Origin: Salinisphaera sp. G21_0
GTDB taxonomy: Bacteria; Pseudomonadota; Gammaproteobacteria; Pseudomonadales; Endozoicomonadaceae
Length of the DNA stretch: 57,959 bases
NCBI RefSeq assembly: GCF_017744115.1
Contig: NZ_JAGHQW010000040.1
Coordinates: forward strand, 1 to 57,959
Reading direction: 5' to 3'
Position 1 is the first letter of the stretch; each line of letters starts with the position of its first letter. Both the position numbers and the translations under genes were made by a program. The notes below the pieces were generated by a model that did no database searches, was not told the DNA's origin, and saw nothing but the letters and a program-made list of their open reading frames with translations. Below are positions 35,740-44,375 of this stretch, in pieces.

Positions 35740-36777
35740 TTAGTTGAAAATACGGTTTTCCTGTTCCTGAACCCGGATGAACGTGGTTCGCTTGGACAGT
35801 TCTTTCAGTTGCGCGGCTCCCACATAGGTGCAGGTTGAGCGTACGCCGCCGAGGATGTCCTGAACGGTTTCAAGGACCGGACCACGGTAAGGTACTTTCA
35901 CGGTTTTGCCTTCCGAGGCGCGGTAGTTGGCAACACCGCCAGCGTGCTGGTCCATGGCAGTGGTGGAACTCATGCCATAGAACAGGCGGAATTGCCGACC
36001 ATCTTCTTCTACCATTTCGCCGCCGGACTCATCGTGACCGGCAAACATACCGCCGATCATGACAAAATCAGCGCCGCCGCCAAATGCCTTGGACACGTCG
36101 CCGGCACAGGTGCAGCCACCGTCGGAAATCACCTGACCACCAACCCCATGGGCCGCATCGGCACATTCAATAACAGCGGACAGCTGTGGATAGCCGACAC
36201 CGGTTTTAACGCGGGTGGTACAGACGGAGCCCGGTCCGATACCCACTTTAACGATGTCGGCACCTTTCAGGATCAGCTCTTCCACCATTTCTCCGGTAAC
36301 CACGTTACCGGCAATAATCACCTTGTTGGGGTGACGCTGGCGAACACGGGCAACGAACTGGACAAAATGCTCTGAGTAACCGTTGGCTACATCGATACAG
36401 ATAAAGCGGAGTTTGTCGTTCAGGGACAGGATTTCAGACATTTTGTCGAAATCGTTTTCGGATGTGCCGCTGCTGACCATGATATGGTTTTCAATACCTT
36501 CAGGGGCGTTGTCGAGGAAGGCCCGCCACTCTTCAACGGTGTAATGCTTGTGAACCGCAGTCAGCATTTTGTGTTCAGCCAGGGCGAGAGCCATGGCGAA
36601 AGTGCCGACGGTGTCCATGTTGGCAGCAATGACGGGTACGCCGGTCCATTCCTGGTCAGTGTGAACAAATCGGAAGGTGCGCTCCAGGCTTACCTGTGAA
36701 CGGCTTTTCAGGGTGGAACGCTTTGGGCGGAACAAAACGTCTTTGAAACCCAGCTTGATATCAGCTTCTACACGCAT
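35740..36777 (-). CDS. guaC: GuaC, GMP reductase
   Basis: 345 residues; reduces GMP to IMP with NADPH. IMPDH/GMPR barrel with [36 protein letters not shown], the catalytic loop [20 protein letters not shown] (nucleophile Cys) and [13 protein letters not shown]. It lacks CBS domains, so it is GMP reductase rather than IMP dehydrogenase. Start [16 protein letters not shown] is the usual one. Confidence 0.95.
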   Translation of the reverse strand: MRVEADIKLGFKDVLFRPKRSTLKSRSQVSLERTFRFVHTDQEWTGVPVIAANMDTVGTFAMALALAEHKMLTAVHKHYTVEEWRAFLDNAPEGIENHIMVSSGTSENDFDKMSEILSLNDKLRFICIDVANGYSEHFVQFVARVRQRHPNKVIIAGNVVTGEMVEELILKGADIVKVGIGPGSVCTTRVKTGVGYPQLSAVIECADAAHGVGGQVISDGGCTCAGDVSKAFGGGADFVMIGGMFAGHDESGGEMVEEDGRQFRLFYGMSSTTAMDQHAGGVANYRASEGKTVKVPYRGPVLETVQDILGGVRSTCTYVGAAQLKELSKRTTFIRVQEQENRIFN

Positions 36778-37128
36778 AGTAACTTTTTAATCGCCATCTT
36801 GCAGTGCCCTGGGCATGGTGATCCGGGGATCATGCAGCAGCACTGGCAACTACGTTGGTTTGGGGAAGTTGGATGTACAAGCGGCCGGACAGCCTCGATG
36901 ATCAGGGGAGACCTATCTTCGGATAAGCGAAGATTGCGCCGGACCCAACATCTTTTTTAAGGACGAATAAAATGGGCGTGTTTGACGCTTATACGGCTGA
37001 AGTATACCTAGGCGGTTATTGAAATGGAAGGTTGCAAAGCAAGGGGGGGGGTGGAATGCTTCCCGCTGCCCGAACAGGCACAAACAGTTTCGGCTTCTTC
37101 GGGCAGGGATACCGGGGCAGCGTCGCTT
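36778..37128. other. Leader region of guaC with a stable hairpin
   Basis: About 350 bp between guaC and udk (both minus). On the guaC side, ATCTTCG-GATAAG-CGAAGAT (36915-36934) is a perfect 7-bp stem. Nearby CCGG/GGCC-rich stretches (36882-36895, 36936-36945) suggest a structured 5' leader. It matches no riboswitch I recognise. Nearer udk are a run of nine Gs (37045-37053) and a GCCCGAA.../TTCGGGC inverted repeat (37068-37106), possibly the udk terminator. Confidence 0.4.
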
Positions 37129-37749
37129 TTAATCAATCAGGTTGCGAATCTGGGTTTTGATCAGATCAATGGCAATCCTGTTTTTTCCGCCATGGGGAAT
37201 GATCAGGTCAGCATGCTGGCGTGCAGGTTCAATAAACTGCATATACATGGGGCGAACCGTTTCCAGGTATTGCTTGATAACGGAATCAACATCCCGGCCC
37301 CGGCTGATAATATCCCGCTTCATACGACGGATCAGACACATATCCAGTGGCGTATCCATAAAGAAGCGCAGGTCAAAGGCTTCCCGGATTTCAGGGCTGG
37401 TGAAGAGCAGAATTCCTTCATAGATAACCACGCGGGCGGGGTTTACCTTGCGGGTATCTGTCCGGCGATTGTGCTGACTATAGTCGTAGAGTGGGACCTC
37501 GATTTCCTGACCATTTTTCAGCTTGATCATCTGCTCCAGCATCAGGTCATGATCCATGGACTCCGGGTGGTCATAGTTAGTACGAACCCGCTCCTCCATG
37601 CTCAAATGTGTCTGGTCTTTATAGTAGGAATCTTCTGAAATAACACACAGGTGCTCTGACTGAAGCTCTTCCACCAGTGTTTCTGCCAGCAGGCTTTTGC
37701 CGGATGCGGAGGCGCCGGCAATGCCGACGAGAATGGTTTTCTGTTTCAT
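37129..37749 (-). CDS. udk: Udk, uridine/cytidine kinase
   Basis: 206 residues. P-loop VGIAGASASGKSLLAETL; acceptor-site block ISEDSYYKDQTHLS; NYDHPESMDHDLMLEQMIKL; VIYEGILLF; and FMDTPLDMCLIRRMKRDI (lid Arg residues). Phosphorylates uridine and cytidine in pyrimidine salvage. Pairs with yciA upstream by 16 bp on the same strand. Confidence 0.94.
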   Translation of the reverse strand: MKQKTILVGIAGASASGKSLLAETLVEELQSEHLCVISEDSYYKDQTHLSMEERVRTNYDHPESMDHDLMLEQMIKLKNGQEIEVPLYDYSQHNRRTDTRKVNPARVVIYEGILLFTSPEIREAFDLRFFMDTPLDMCLIRRMKRDIISRGRDVDSVIKQYLETVRPMYMQFIEPARQHADLIIPHGGKNRIAIDLIKTQIRNLID

Positions 37750-37765
37750 GGGGGGAGTCCGGTTG

Positions 37766-38149
37766 TTAGCTTCTGTCTACGGGAACAGGATGTCCGTTGT
37801 CGTCTATAGCGACATAGGTGAAAGAACCTTCAGTAACCTTGTGACGTGCTTCTGATTTATACGGGAGGGACATTACCCATACTTCAAGCTTAATACGCAT
37901 GGAGGTGTTACCAACGCGAATGATATCAGCATAACAGCAAACCACGTCACCAACCTTCACCGGATGGATAAAGCTCATGGATTCAACGGCAACGGTAGAA
38001 ACCCGGCTATTGCAGCGGTTTTTTGCTGCCAGGCCGCCGGCAATGTCCATCTGGGACATGATCCAGCCCCCGAAAATATCGCCATTCGGGTTGGTGTCGG
38101 CAGGCATTGCCAGTGTGCGCAGAACCAGATCACCCTGTGGTTCACTCAT
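37766..38149 (-). CDS. yciA: YciA-type acyl-CoA thioesterase
   Basis: 127 residues, hotdog fold. LRTLAMPADTNPNGDIFGGW IMSQMD-type start with the catalytic Asn/Asp-Gly region, AVESMSFIHPVKVGDVVCC and VWVMSLPYKSEARHKVTEG. Hydrolyses short to medium acyl-CoAs in the cytoplasm. ATG 38149 chosen (GGAG 7 bp upstream, family-length protein); the frame is open to 38302 without similarity. Confidence 0.9.
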   Translation of the reverse strand: MSEPQGDLVLRTLAMPADTNPNGDIFGGWIMSQMDIAGGLAAKNRCNSRVSTVAVESMSFIHPVKVGDVVCCYADIIRVGNTSMRIKLEVWVMSLPYKSEARHKVTEGSFTYVAIDDNGHPVPVDRS

Positions 38150-38317
38150 CAGAAAACTCCATACGGGTCGTAACTTGCGGCGAATGCTATGCCGGTGGAA
38201 CAACCTTGTAAATCCGTATTTCCATGAACGTTTGATGGACAGCATTGGCATGGAAAACCGTGGACTATTCCTGTATAAGTTCCGGCTTTGTGAACTGTGC
38301 AACCGGCGTTGATACCT

Positions 38318-39397
38318 ATGACATCCCCACTAGCCTCACATTTAACCAATCAGGGCCAGTTAATTGTTCGTAACCAGGCGCTTTTCGAGCTTGGGCATCT
38401 GGTGATGATTGGCTTGCCAGCTGATGATCTGGCAACTCATTTGTTGAGCGATGGGGTTGGCTATATCACGGCACTCACTCGTGATTTCAGTGCTTATCGG
38501 CGTCTGCTGCCCTTGCAGGCCCGGCTGGAAGACCGCTTCTCCCTGAGTTTTGCGCCGATCCTGTCGATGAATTTTGCCCGGTCTGTTGATGGTGTTTTGC
38601 TGTTTCTCCAGAAAAGCAAACCATTAATGGACTTCTGGCTGGCGATGGTATTGAGCTTTTTGCCGGAAGGTGTCCCCATTTGGCTGGTGGGAGAGAACGA
38701 TGAAGGGATTAAATCATGGAAAAAGCGGCTCAAGAACAGTTTTGACTATGTTAAAAGTGTCGATAATGCCCGTCACTGCGTATTGCTGGAAGCTTCAGGG
38801 TCGTTGCAAAAGCCGGAGAATTTTGTCCTTGAACCCTGGTTTGAAACATTTTCTGTCTCTGCTGGCCCGGTCAATATGGACATTACCTCATTACCCGGCG
38901 TTTTCAGCCATGGTCGTCTGGATAAGGGAACCCAGGTTCTATTGGCAACGCTGGATAAAGTGCCTTCAGGTAAGGTACTGGATTTTGGTTGTGGCGCTGG
39001 GGTGATCTCCGCTTATATTAATACCCTGCCCGGTGAGTATGATATTACCCTGGTGGATTGTGATGCCCTGGCATTGGCCAGTAGTACCAAAACCATGAGC
39101 GCCAAAGGGCGTGACTCTTTTACGGTACTGCCAAGCGATGGCCTGTCAGAAGTGACAGGACAGTTTGATCTGATTATCTCCAACCCACCGTTTCACCAGG
39201 GCGTAAAAACCCACTATGAGGTGACAGAGCAGTTTCTTGCCCAGTCATGTCAGATGCTTCGCCCGGGTGGCGAGCTTCGTATTGTTGCCAATAGTTTTCT
39301 GCGTTATCCGCCCATTATTCAGAAGGCTTTTGGCCACTGTGAGACATTGCTCACCCGGGATGGATTCTCGGTTTATCGGGCGGTGAACAGATACTGA
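38318..39397 (+). CDS. rsmC: RsmC, 16S rRNA (guanine-1207-N2) methyltransferase
   Basis: 359 residues from ATG 38318; a GTG at 38297 adds seven. Two tandem methyltransferase-like domains as in RsmC: a degenerate N-terminal one (residues 1-180, LATHLLSDGVGYITALTRDF) and the active C-terminal one with VLDFGCGAGVISAYI (SAM), TLVDCDALAL and LIISNPPFHQGVKTHYEV (NPPF catalytic). SAM-dependent modification of G1207 in 16S rRNA. Divergent from yciA. Confidence 0.92.
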   Translation: MTSPLASHLTNQGQLIVRNQALFELGHLVMIGLPADDLATHLLSDGVGYITALTRDFSAYRRLLPLQARLEDRFSLSFAPILSMNFARSVDGVLLFLQKSKPLMDFWLAMVLSFLPEGVPIWLVGENDEGIKSWKKRLKNSFDYVKSVDNARHCVLLEASGSLQKPENFVLEPWFETFSVSAGPVNMDITSLPGVFSHGRLDKGTQVLLATLDKVPSGKVLDFGCGAGVISAYINTLPGEYDITLVDCDALALASSTKTMSAKGRDSFTVLPSDGLSEVTGQFDLIISNPPFHQGVKTHYEVTEQFLAQSCQMLRPGGELRIVANSFLRYPPIIQKAFGHCETLLTRDGFSVYRAVNRY

Positions 39398-39493
39398 AAT
39401 TGCTTGCTTTCAGTTGCCTGAAAGGTTATTTACGACATTGTTCCACTATAAGCTATTCATGACTCGCCAGACCGTATTAAGATAGGCCAAGGT

Positions 39494-39696
39494 GCCTGTC
39501 GGACTTAAGCGTCCGTAGCGAGGATTGCGAGAAATTGAGGATAAAAATTTCTGCTTCTGAGGAGAATAGCGGGGCTATTTGACGAATAAGCAGGAATTTT
39601 TAGACCAATTTATCGCAACCGCACGACTGCATGGATGCAGGAGCTAGGGCAACGCAGGAGCAGTTGCCGCGTAGGACAGTCTTAAGTCCGACAGGC
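39494..39696. mobile_element. MITE-like element with 16-bp terminal inverted repeats
   Basis: GCCTGTCGGACTTAAG (39494-39509) and CTTAAGTCCGACAGGC (39681-39696) are perfect inverted ends of a 203-bp non-coding segment. Internal AGCGAGGATTGC and GAAATTGAGGATAAAAATTT match the inverted complement of 40048-40085 in the next element. No clear target duplication. It fills most of the 332-bp gap between rsmC and the small gene at 39730. Confidence 0.7.
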
Positions 39697-39729
39697 TCCA
39701 GGGGCTTACCTTAAGAGTGAGGCGCGACC

Positions 39730-39966
39730 ATGCATAATAATATTAAACCAGCGTGGGTATTTTGCGGCGTGTTTCTGGTCACGTTGCTATGGGCAGTGGA
39801 GTTTGATAACCGGCCACGAGCCCGACTGGCCATTCCCTACTCATCCGACCATCTTAGTTCATCAGCCAGTGAACAGGTCACGCAAAGTGACCGGAACATT
39901 GGCCTGAAGTCTGACGAACTTGCATCGAATATCATTGCTGATTACCAGGAGGCTGACCGAGAATAG
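39730..39966 (+). CDS. Small hypothetical protein ending in a MITE
   Basis: 78 residues. MHNNIKPAWVFCGVFLVTLL gives one N-terminal hydrophobic segment (signal anchor), then a polar tail. The final QEADRE and stop TAG (39946-39966) are encoded by the left terminal repeat of the 39946-40125 element, so the original C-terminus is lost. GAGG lies about 10 bp upstream of ATG. It may be a real but truncated envelope protein, or chance; no family recognised. Confidence 0.45.
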   Translation: MHNNIKPAWVFCGVFLVTLLWAVEFDNRPRARLAIPYSSDHLSSSASEQVTQSDRNIGLKSDELASNIIADYQEADRE

Positions 39967-40125
39967 GCTGCCCTACTGTGGTGGCAGCAAATTGGTCTAT
40001 AAATCCGCTTTTGTTCGGCAAATAGCTCCGCTATTCACCTCACAAAACTGAATTTTTATCCTCAATTTTCTGCCATCCTCGCTAAGGGGTCGCCTAGACG
40101 GGCGCTATTCTCGGTCAGCCTCCTG
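39946..40125. mobile_element. MITE of 180 bp with perfect 21-bp ends encoding QEADRE-stop
   Basis: The left end contains GAGGCTGACCGAGAATAG (39949-39966), and the right end (40105-40125) is its exact complement over 21 bp. Read inward from either side the end gives Q E A D R E stop, and both flanking genes (39730 plus strand, trmN6 minus strand) finish exactly there. Inner sequence GCTGCCCTACTG..GGTGGCAGCAAATTGGTCTA and TTTTCTGCCATCCTCGCTA is shared with the shorter copy at 45521-45632. No target duplication found. Non-coding. Confidence 0.8.
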
Positions 40126-40851
40126 GAGGGCCAGATAATAAGGTGACATCAACTGTCTGGTTTCTTCCGTGTAATGAGGAGGCTGGGTATATATAGTGAT
40201 CGTCTCCTCTTGTGTTTCCAGAGGTTTATCCCGGTTTAAAACCAGGATATAGCGGTGGTTCCCATGACGGCTGGAAGAACGCAGCCCAATCTGCTTTATC
40301 AGACCCAGTCCTTCCGTGGCAGCCGCTTTCAAAAAATGCTGTGTGGATTCCACGGGTAGTAAAATCCAGGCTTCACCAGTGGCTGCCAAATGCCGGGAAA
40401 TCACCCTGGCAAGATCCGTAAAACTCAGGCTATCGGTATGACGGGCCATGTTTCGTCGCTGGTCATCCCCCTTGAAGGATTGCTGAAAAAAAGGCGGATT
40501 CGAAATGATACAGTCAAAGCGTTGCTGACTGGTGGCAGAGAATATCTGGATAGCACTATTGACCAGTTGAAGCTGATCGGCCCAGGGACTGGCGGCAAAG
40601 TTACTGACCGCTTGTTGTGACGCTTCTTCATCCAGCTCCACGGCCGTGATTTTCCCACTGCAGTTCTGAGCAGCCATCAGGCTGAGCAACCCGGTGCCTG
40701 CACCAATATCCAGAATGGTCTGGCTATGTCGTAAGCCGGATGATTCAGCAATAAGCGCACCAAAGATGCAGGCATCCGTGGTAACTTTCATGGCACATTC
40801 ACCCTGGTCAATTCTGAACTGCTTAAAAGCAAAGTAGCTGTTTCTGGCCAT
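40105..40851 (-). CDS. trmN: TrmN6 (YfiC), tRNA1(Val) adenine-37-N6 methyltransferase
   Basis: 248 residues. FKQFRIDQGECAMKVTTDAC (typical N-terminal block), TILDIGAGTGLLSLMAAQ (SAM motif I), ITAVELDEEA and CIISNPPFFQQSFKGDD (NPPF catalytic). It methylates A37 of tRNA-Val. The last residues QEADRE come from the right terminal repeat of a MITE. The preceding LMSPYYLAL is likely close to the native end, so activity should be intact. 5 bp from the EamA gene stop, probably co-transcribed. Confidence 0.9.
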   Translation of the reverse strand: MARNSYFAFKQFRIDQGECAMKVTTDACIFGALIAESSGLRHSQTILDIGAGTGLLSLMAAQNCSGKITAVELDEEASQQAVSNFAASPWADQLQLVNSAIQIFSATSQQRFDCIISNPPFFQQSFKGDDQRRNMARHTDSLSFTDLARVISRHLAATGEAWILLPVESTQHFLKAAATEGLGLIKQIGLRSSSRHGNHRYILVLNRDKPLETQEETITIYTQPPHYTEETRQLMSPYYLALQEADRE

Positions 40852-40856
40852 GACGT

Positions 40857-41738
40857 TTATTTTCTACTCAAGTGCTGCTGAGCCAGAACGGCAACAATAA
40901 TCATAATCAAGCCAGCATAGGTGGCCGGATAGATAGACTCACCAAGAATATTGGCGATGAAAATCAGTGATAGAAACGGACTGAGGTAACTGATATTGCT
41001 GACCATGGCAGTATTGTCCGCCAGTTTAAGGGCTTTCAGCCACAGGATGTAAGCAAAGCCCATTTCAATCAGACCAACATAGGCCGCTGCTGCCAGACCT
41101 TCAGAGGCAATGGGCCCGAAATCGGAGAAGAGGGCGGTGGCAGCAATAATCCAGGGCAGTCCACAGAGGAAGCAGATCAGCAGGCCAACCACAGGATCCC
41201 CTTCGCGCCGGGTATTCAATAGCCAGTAAAGCGCCCAGATAATGGTGCTTGACAGTGCCAGAATAACACCGATGGGACTGGCGAAATTAAGATTTTCAAA
41301 CTCCCCACGGGTACAGATAAGCAATACCCCCCCGTAGGCCAGCAGGCAGCAGAGCAGGCTGGTAAGCGACAGTTTTTTGCCCAGCAAAGGAACGGCAAGC
41401 AGGGTCAGCGCCATTGGCCAGCTGTAGTTTAATGCCTGCGCCTGTTGCGCCGGAAGCAGGTCGTAAGCGCCGAACAGGGCAACGTGATAGAGAAAAGGGT
41501 TTAACAGCCCCAGGGCCAGGAATAGCCCCGATGATTGTTTGAATTGGGAGACGACTAAACCAGCCTTTCCCTGAATCATGACAATGATGGTAAGCAGGGT
41601 GGTGGAGGTTGCCACGGACCAGAATACCAGCTGCCATGGGTCAAGATAGTTAAGGGCTATTTTAAAGGCGGTGGCAATGGTCGACCACAATAAGGCCGTG
41701 GCCAGGGCGTAAAAACAGGCTTTGCTATTGTCTGTCAT
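40857..41738 (-). CDS. EamA-family DMT transporter
   Basis: 293 residues, ten hydrophobic segments in two EamA repeats. FYALATALLWSTIATAFKIA begins repeat one; PIGVILALSSTIIWALYWLL begins repeat two. The QQAQALNYSWPMALTLLAVP segment resembles YddG/RhaT-type exporters. Probably exports amino acids or metabolites; substrate not inferable. Upstream of trmN6 in the same direction. Confidence 0.85.
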   Translation of the reverse strand: MTDNSKACFYALATALLWSTIATAFKIALNYLDPWQLVFWSVATSTTLLTIIVMIQGKAGLVVSQFKQSSGLFLALGLLNPFLYHVALFGAYDLLPAQQAQALNYSWPMALTLLAVPLLGKKLSLTSLLCCLLAYGGVLLICTRGEFENLNFASPIGVILALSSTIIWALYWLLNTRREGDPVVGLLICFLCGLPWIIAATALFSDFGPIASEGLAAAAYVGLIEMGFAYILWLKALKLADNTAMVSNISYLSPFLSLIFIANILGESIYPATYAGLIMIIVAVLAQQHLSRK

Positions 41739-41861
41739 GGATACTGCTTGGAGACGTTGGGTGAGTAAGTTTGAGTATTGGTCAATACTATCTCACAGGC
41801 TCCAAAAGAAACAGGTAAGGAGTTGTCGCGGAACAAGTTCCGCCGTTGGCTGAGACTTGCT

Positions 41862-41960
41862 CGCTTCCCGCTTCCCGCTTCCCGCAAAAGCACAAGTGGA
41901 CTGTCTTTTTCGGGCAGCGGGCAGCGCTTATTGAAATGTCAAAGTTATTAAATAACAGTT
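41862..41960. repeat. Dispersed repeat, copy 2, preceded by CGCTTCCC tandem
   Basis: CTTCCCG occurs three times in tandem (41863-41884). It is followed by CCGCAAAAGCACAAG, CTGTCTTTTTCGGGCAGCGG and GCAGCGCTTATTGAAATGTC plus AAAGTTATTAAA. It matches 18478-18560 block by block. It occupies part of the 425-bp gap between the EamA gene and the OmpA-like gene; the MITE at 41982 fills most of the rest. Confidence 0.7.
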
Positions 41961-41971
41961 CCAGAACGGCT

Positions 41972-42166
41972 AATGAAGGTTCTTAGGTTGGACATTAAGC
42001 TTATCCCTCCATTTTCATTGGGGTTTCGGATGGAACCACGAAGGACACGAAGAGCACAAAGAAGAGCTATTCTTTTCCTTCGTGCTCTTCGTGTCCTTCG
42101 TGGTTCCATCTTTAACTTGCCGAAGAGAGGAGTAGGCGCTTAATTTCTACCCTGAGAATGAAGGTT
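41972..42166. mobile_element. MITE of 175 bp (41982-42156) with 10-bp target duplication at the OmpA-like gene end
   Basis: Second copy of the element at 26697. It has left end CTTAGGTTGGACATTAAGC, central hairpin GGAACCACGAAGGACACGAA with complement, and right end TTTCTACCCTGAG. The target AATGAAGGTT is duplicated (41972-41981, 42157-42166). The right duplication overlaps the TAA stop (42165-42167) of the minus-strand OmpA-like gene, so this copy, like the one at dusC, sits at a stop codon. Confidence 0.85.
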
Positions 42167-43094
42167 ACCCTTCAATGGTGATGGTCACGTGACGGTTGTT
42201 TCTTCGGCCTTCTCTGGTTTGATCTCCGCTCTCCAGTACACCACCGGCCACTGCTTTGATGCGATTGCCACTGACGCCACGGTCTTCCAGGTATTTTTTG
42301 ACACTTTCAGCCCTGCGCAGTGCCAGTTTTCGGTTGTGTTCCAGCGGGCCGGTTGAATCGGTGTAACCAACAGCTGTCAGATGAATGTCAGACTGTTGTT
42401 TGGCAACATCAGCGATTTTGTCCAACGCCTGAAGGCCCGGCGGGTCAATGTCGGCTTTATCAAAGCCAAAGTAAACCATGCCCAGCTCTCTCTTTAGTGG
42501 GCAGCCATCCGCATCGACGGGGATGCCTTCGGGGGTATCCGGGCACTTATCAATGTCATCGGGAACACCATCCCCATCACTGTCGATCGGGCAGCCATAT
42601 TGGTTAACCGCCACATCGACGGGGGTATTGGGGCAGCGATCCATATTGTCTGGTACGCCATCTCCGTCGGAATCGGGGCAACCGTGAGCATCCACTGCTA
42701 CACCGTAAGGGGTATTGGCGCACTTATCCATGTAGTCAGGAACCCCGTCATTATCGGAGTCTACCGGGCAGCCACTGTGATCGACGGTTACGCCTTTGGG
42801 TGTGTCTGCGCAGTGATCTTTGTTATCAGGAACACCATCGTGATCACTGTCACTGCCAGTCAGTGCACAGATAGCGGTACCGACCAGGGCACCACCAATA
42901 GCACCGTAAGCGGCCGATTTACCACTGTCGGATGAACTCTTACTGTTGGCTGCAGCGCCGACAAGACCGCCGGTACCCGCTCCGATCAGGGCGCATTGGC
43001 TCCACCGGTTCAGATGGCCATCACTGGCGCAGCCAACAAGACAAAGGGTGATGATGAACAGAGTTAGTGTTTTAAGGGGAGTGATGAAGGGCAT
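42165..43094 (-). CDS. OmpA-family lipoprotein with thrombospondin type-3 repeats
   Basis: 309 residues. Lipoprotein signal MPFITPLKTLTLFIITLCLVGCAS with lipobox LVGC. Gly-rich zipper segment (IGAGTGGLVGAAANS). Four TSP type-3 calcium-binding repeats at about 80-200 (DSDHDGVPDNKDHCADTPKG and three like it, each with paired Cys). C-terminal OmpA peptidoglycan-binding domain (VYFGFDKADIDPPGLQAL, VGYTDSTGPLEHNRKLALRR). Predicted outer-membrane lipoprotein linking membrane to cell wall. A MITE lies at its 3' end. Confidence 0.92.
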   Translation of the reverse strand: MPFITPLKTLTLFIITLCLVGCASDGHLNRWSQCALIGAGTGGLVGAAANSKSSSDSGKSAAYGAIGGALVGTAICALTGSDSDHDGVPDNKDHCADTPKGVTVDHSGCPVDSDNDGVPDYMDKCANTPYGVAVDAHGCPDSDGDGVPDNMDRCPNTPVDVAVNQYGCPIDSDGDGVPDDIDKCPDTPEGIPVDADGCPLKRELGMVYFGFDKADIDPPGLQALDKIADVAKQQSDIHLTAVGYTDSTGPLEHNRKLALRRAESVKKYLEDRGVSGNRIKAVAGGVLESGDQTREGRRNNRHVTITIEG

Positions 43095-43655
43095 GGATCA
43101 AACTCCGGATGTGTCAAGTTAGGGAAGTGTTGACGTCTAATCGGGTAAGGATTTCTCGTTAAGCCTGCATGCCATGGCCAACAGTAAACGTATCTCAAGC
43201 CGGTTTGGCAAAGCGTTGTAGCACTTTGTTTGTCAACGCATAAGTGATGACCAAAGGCGATTGCAGATAAAGCAGACAGGTTATTGGATGATTGGCAGCT
43301 TCGAGTATAGGACAAAATATTCACTGTCAGAGTCTCTTCCAATATGAAATGAGCTTGTCGTTTGCCATGACAGATTATGAAAATCATCACCACTTCATAA
43401 AAACGCTTGTCGATGTGCAAGGTCTTCTGGCGCAAGCGGCTTGTCTTGCCTCCACTCCAAAGATGATTGCTATCGCTGAATAGGGCAGCCCCTCAGTCAC
43501 TTTGAAAATCGATTTTACGGGGGCTTGTTAAATGTCTCTAGGAAGCCAATTACAGGTGCTTATCTTTATTGGCAGACGACCGATAACCATGACCATGAAA
43601 ACCAGGATCGTTGTTTATCCTGGCTGCGGGTCTTTATCAGGGCGGAAATATTAAG
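43095..43655. other. Intergenic region between OmpA-like gene and ABC exporter
   Basis: 560 bp between divergent genes. Short frames at 43292-43483 (plus) and 43064-43435 (minus) have no similarity, poor starts and no ribosome site, and are not called. No repeat family of this window occurs here. Presumably promoters for both sides. Confidence 0.45.
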
Positions 43656-44375
43656 ATGACAAATGTCCAGGCCGTTGCCATTCATGACCTTGAGCAGAGT
43701 ATTGGTGAAACTGAAGTTTTGCGAATTCCGGAGCTGGTTATTGATGCTGGTGAAACGGTGTGCCTTCAAGGCGGGAATGGCTCTGGCAAAACCACCCTGT
43801 TAAGAACCCTGATGGGGCTTGTTCGCTATAACAGTGGTGATCTGATGGTTCTGGGTAATGATATGAGAAAAATTGGCACCTCATCTCTGGAAAGACTCCG
43901 TGCCGACTCTATCGGGTTTATTTTTCAGCATTATCGGCTGGTGCCATATCTGAGTGCTTTCGATAACATTTTGTTGCCCTGCTATTTCTCAGCGAAAAGG
44001 CGGTATGAAGCAGAAAGGAAATCTGAAACGGCAGCCGGGGATGCCATTCGCCTGATTCGCAAGCTCAGCTTAACAGACCCGTCACGGCTATCAAAAAATG
44101 CTGCACAATACAGTGCCGGTCAACAGCAGCGCTTTGCCATTGCCCGTGCGCTGATCGGCAACCCTGAAATAGTGTTGGCGGATGAACCGGCTTCGGCTAT
44201 GGATTGCCGGGGGAAGAAAGCCGTTTACCAGCTATTACAGGATGAATGTCGTGCAAGTGGAGCCACACTGATCTGTACCACCCATGATGAGAACGGCATT
44301 GATGGTTTTGACCGATATGTGAACATGGATACCTTGAACCTGGCAAGGGAGCGCGAAAACCGATGGTCATTATGA
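43656..44375 (+). CDS. LolD/MacB-type ABC exporter ATPase
   Basis: 239 residues from ATG 43656 (frame open to 43611). Walker A LQGGNGSGKTTLLRTL, Q-loop FIFQHYRLVPYLSAFDNI, signature YSAGQQQRFAIARAL (YSAGQ variant of LSGGQ), Walker B IVLADEPASAMD and H-loop CTTHDENG. Members of this group power FtsX-type permeases that release lipoproteins, antibiotics or peptides. It overlaps the next gene by 13 bp, so translation is coupled. Confidence 0.88.
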   Translation: MTNVQAVAIHDLEQSIGETEVLRIPELVIDAGETVCLQGGNGSGKTTLLRTLMGLVRYNSGDLMVLGNDMRKIGTSSLERLRADSIGFIFQHYRLVPYLSAFDNILLPCYFSAKRRYEAERKSETAAGDAIRLIRKLSLTDPSRLSKNAAQYSAGQQQRFAIARALIGNPEIVLADEPASAMDCRGKKAVYQLLQDECRASGATLICTTHDENGIDGFDRYVNMDTLNLARERENRWSL

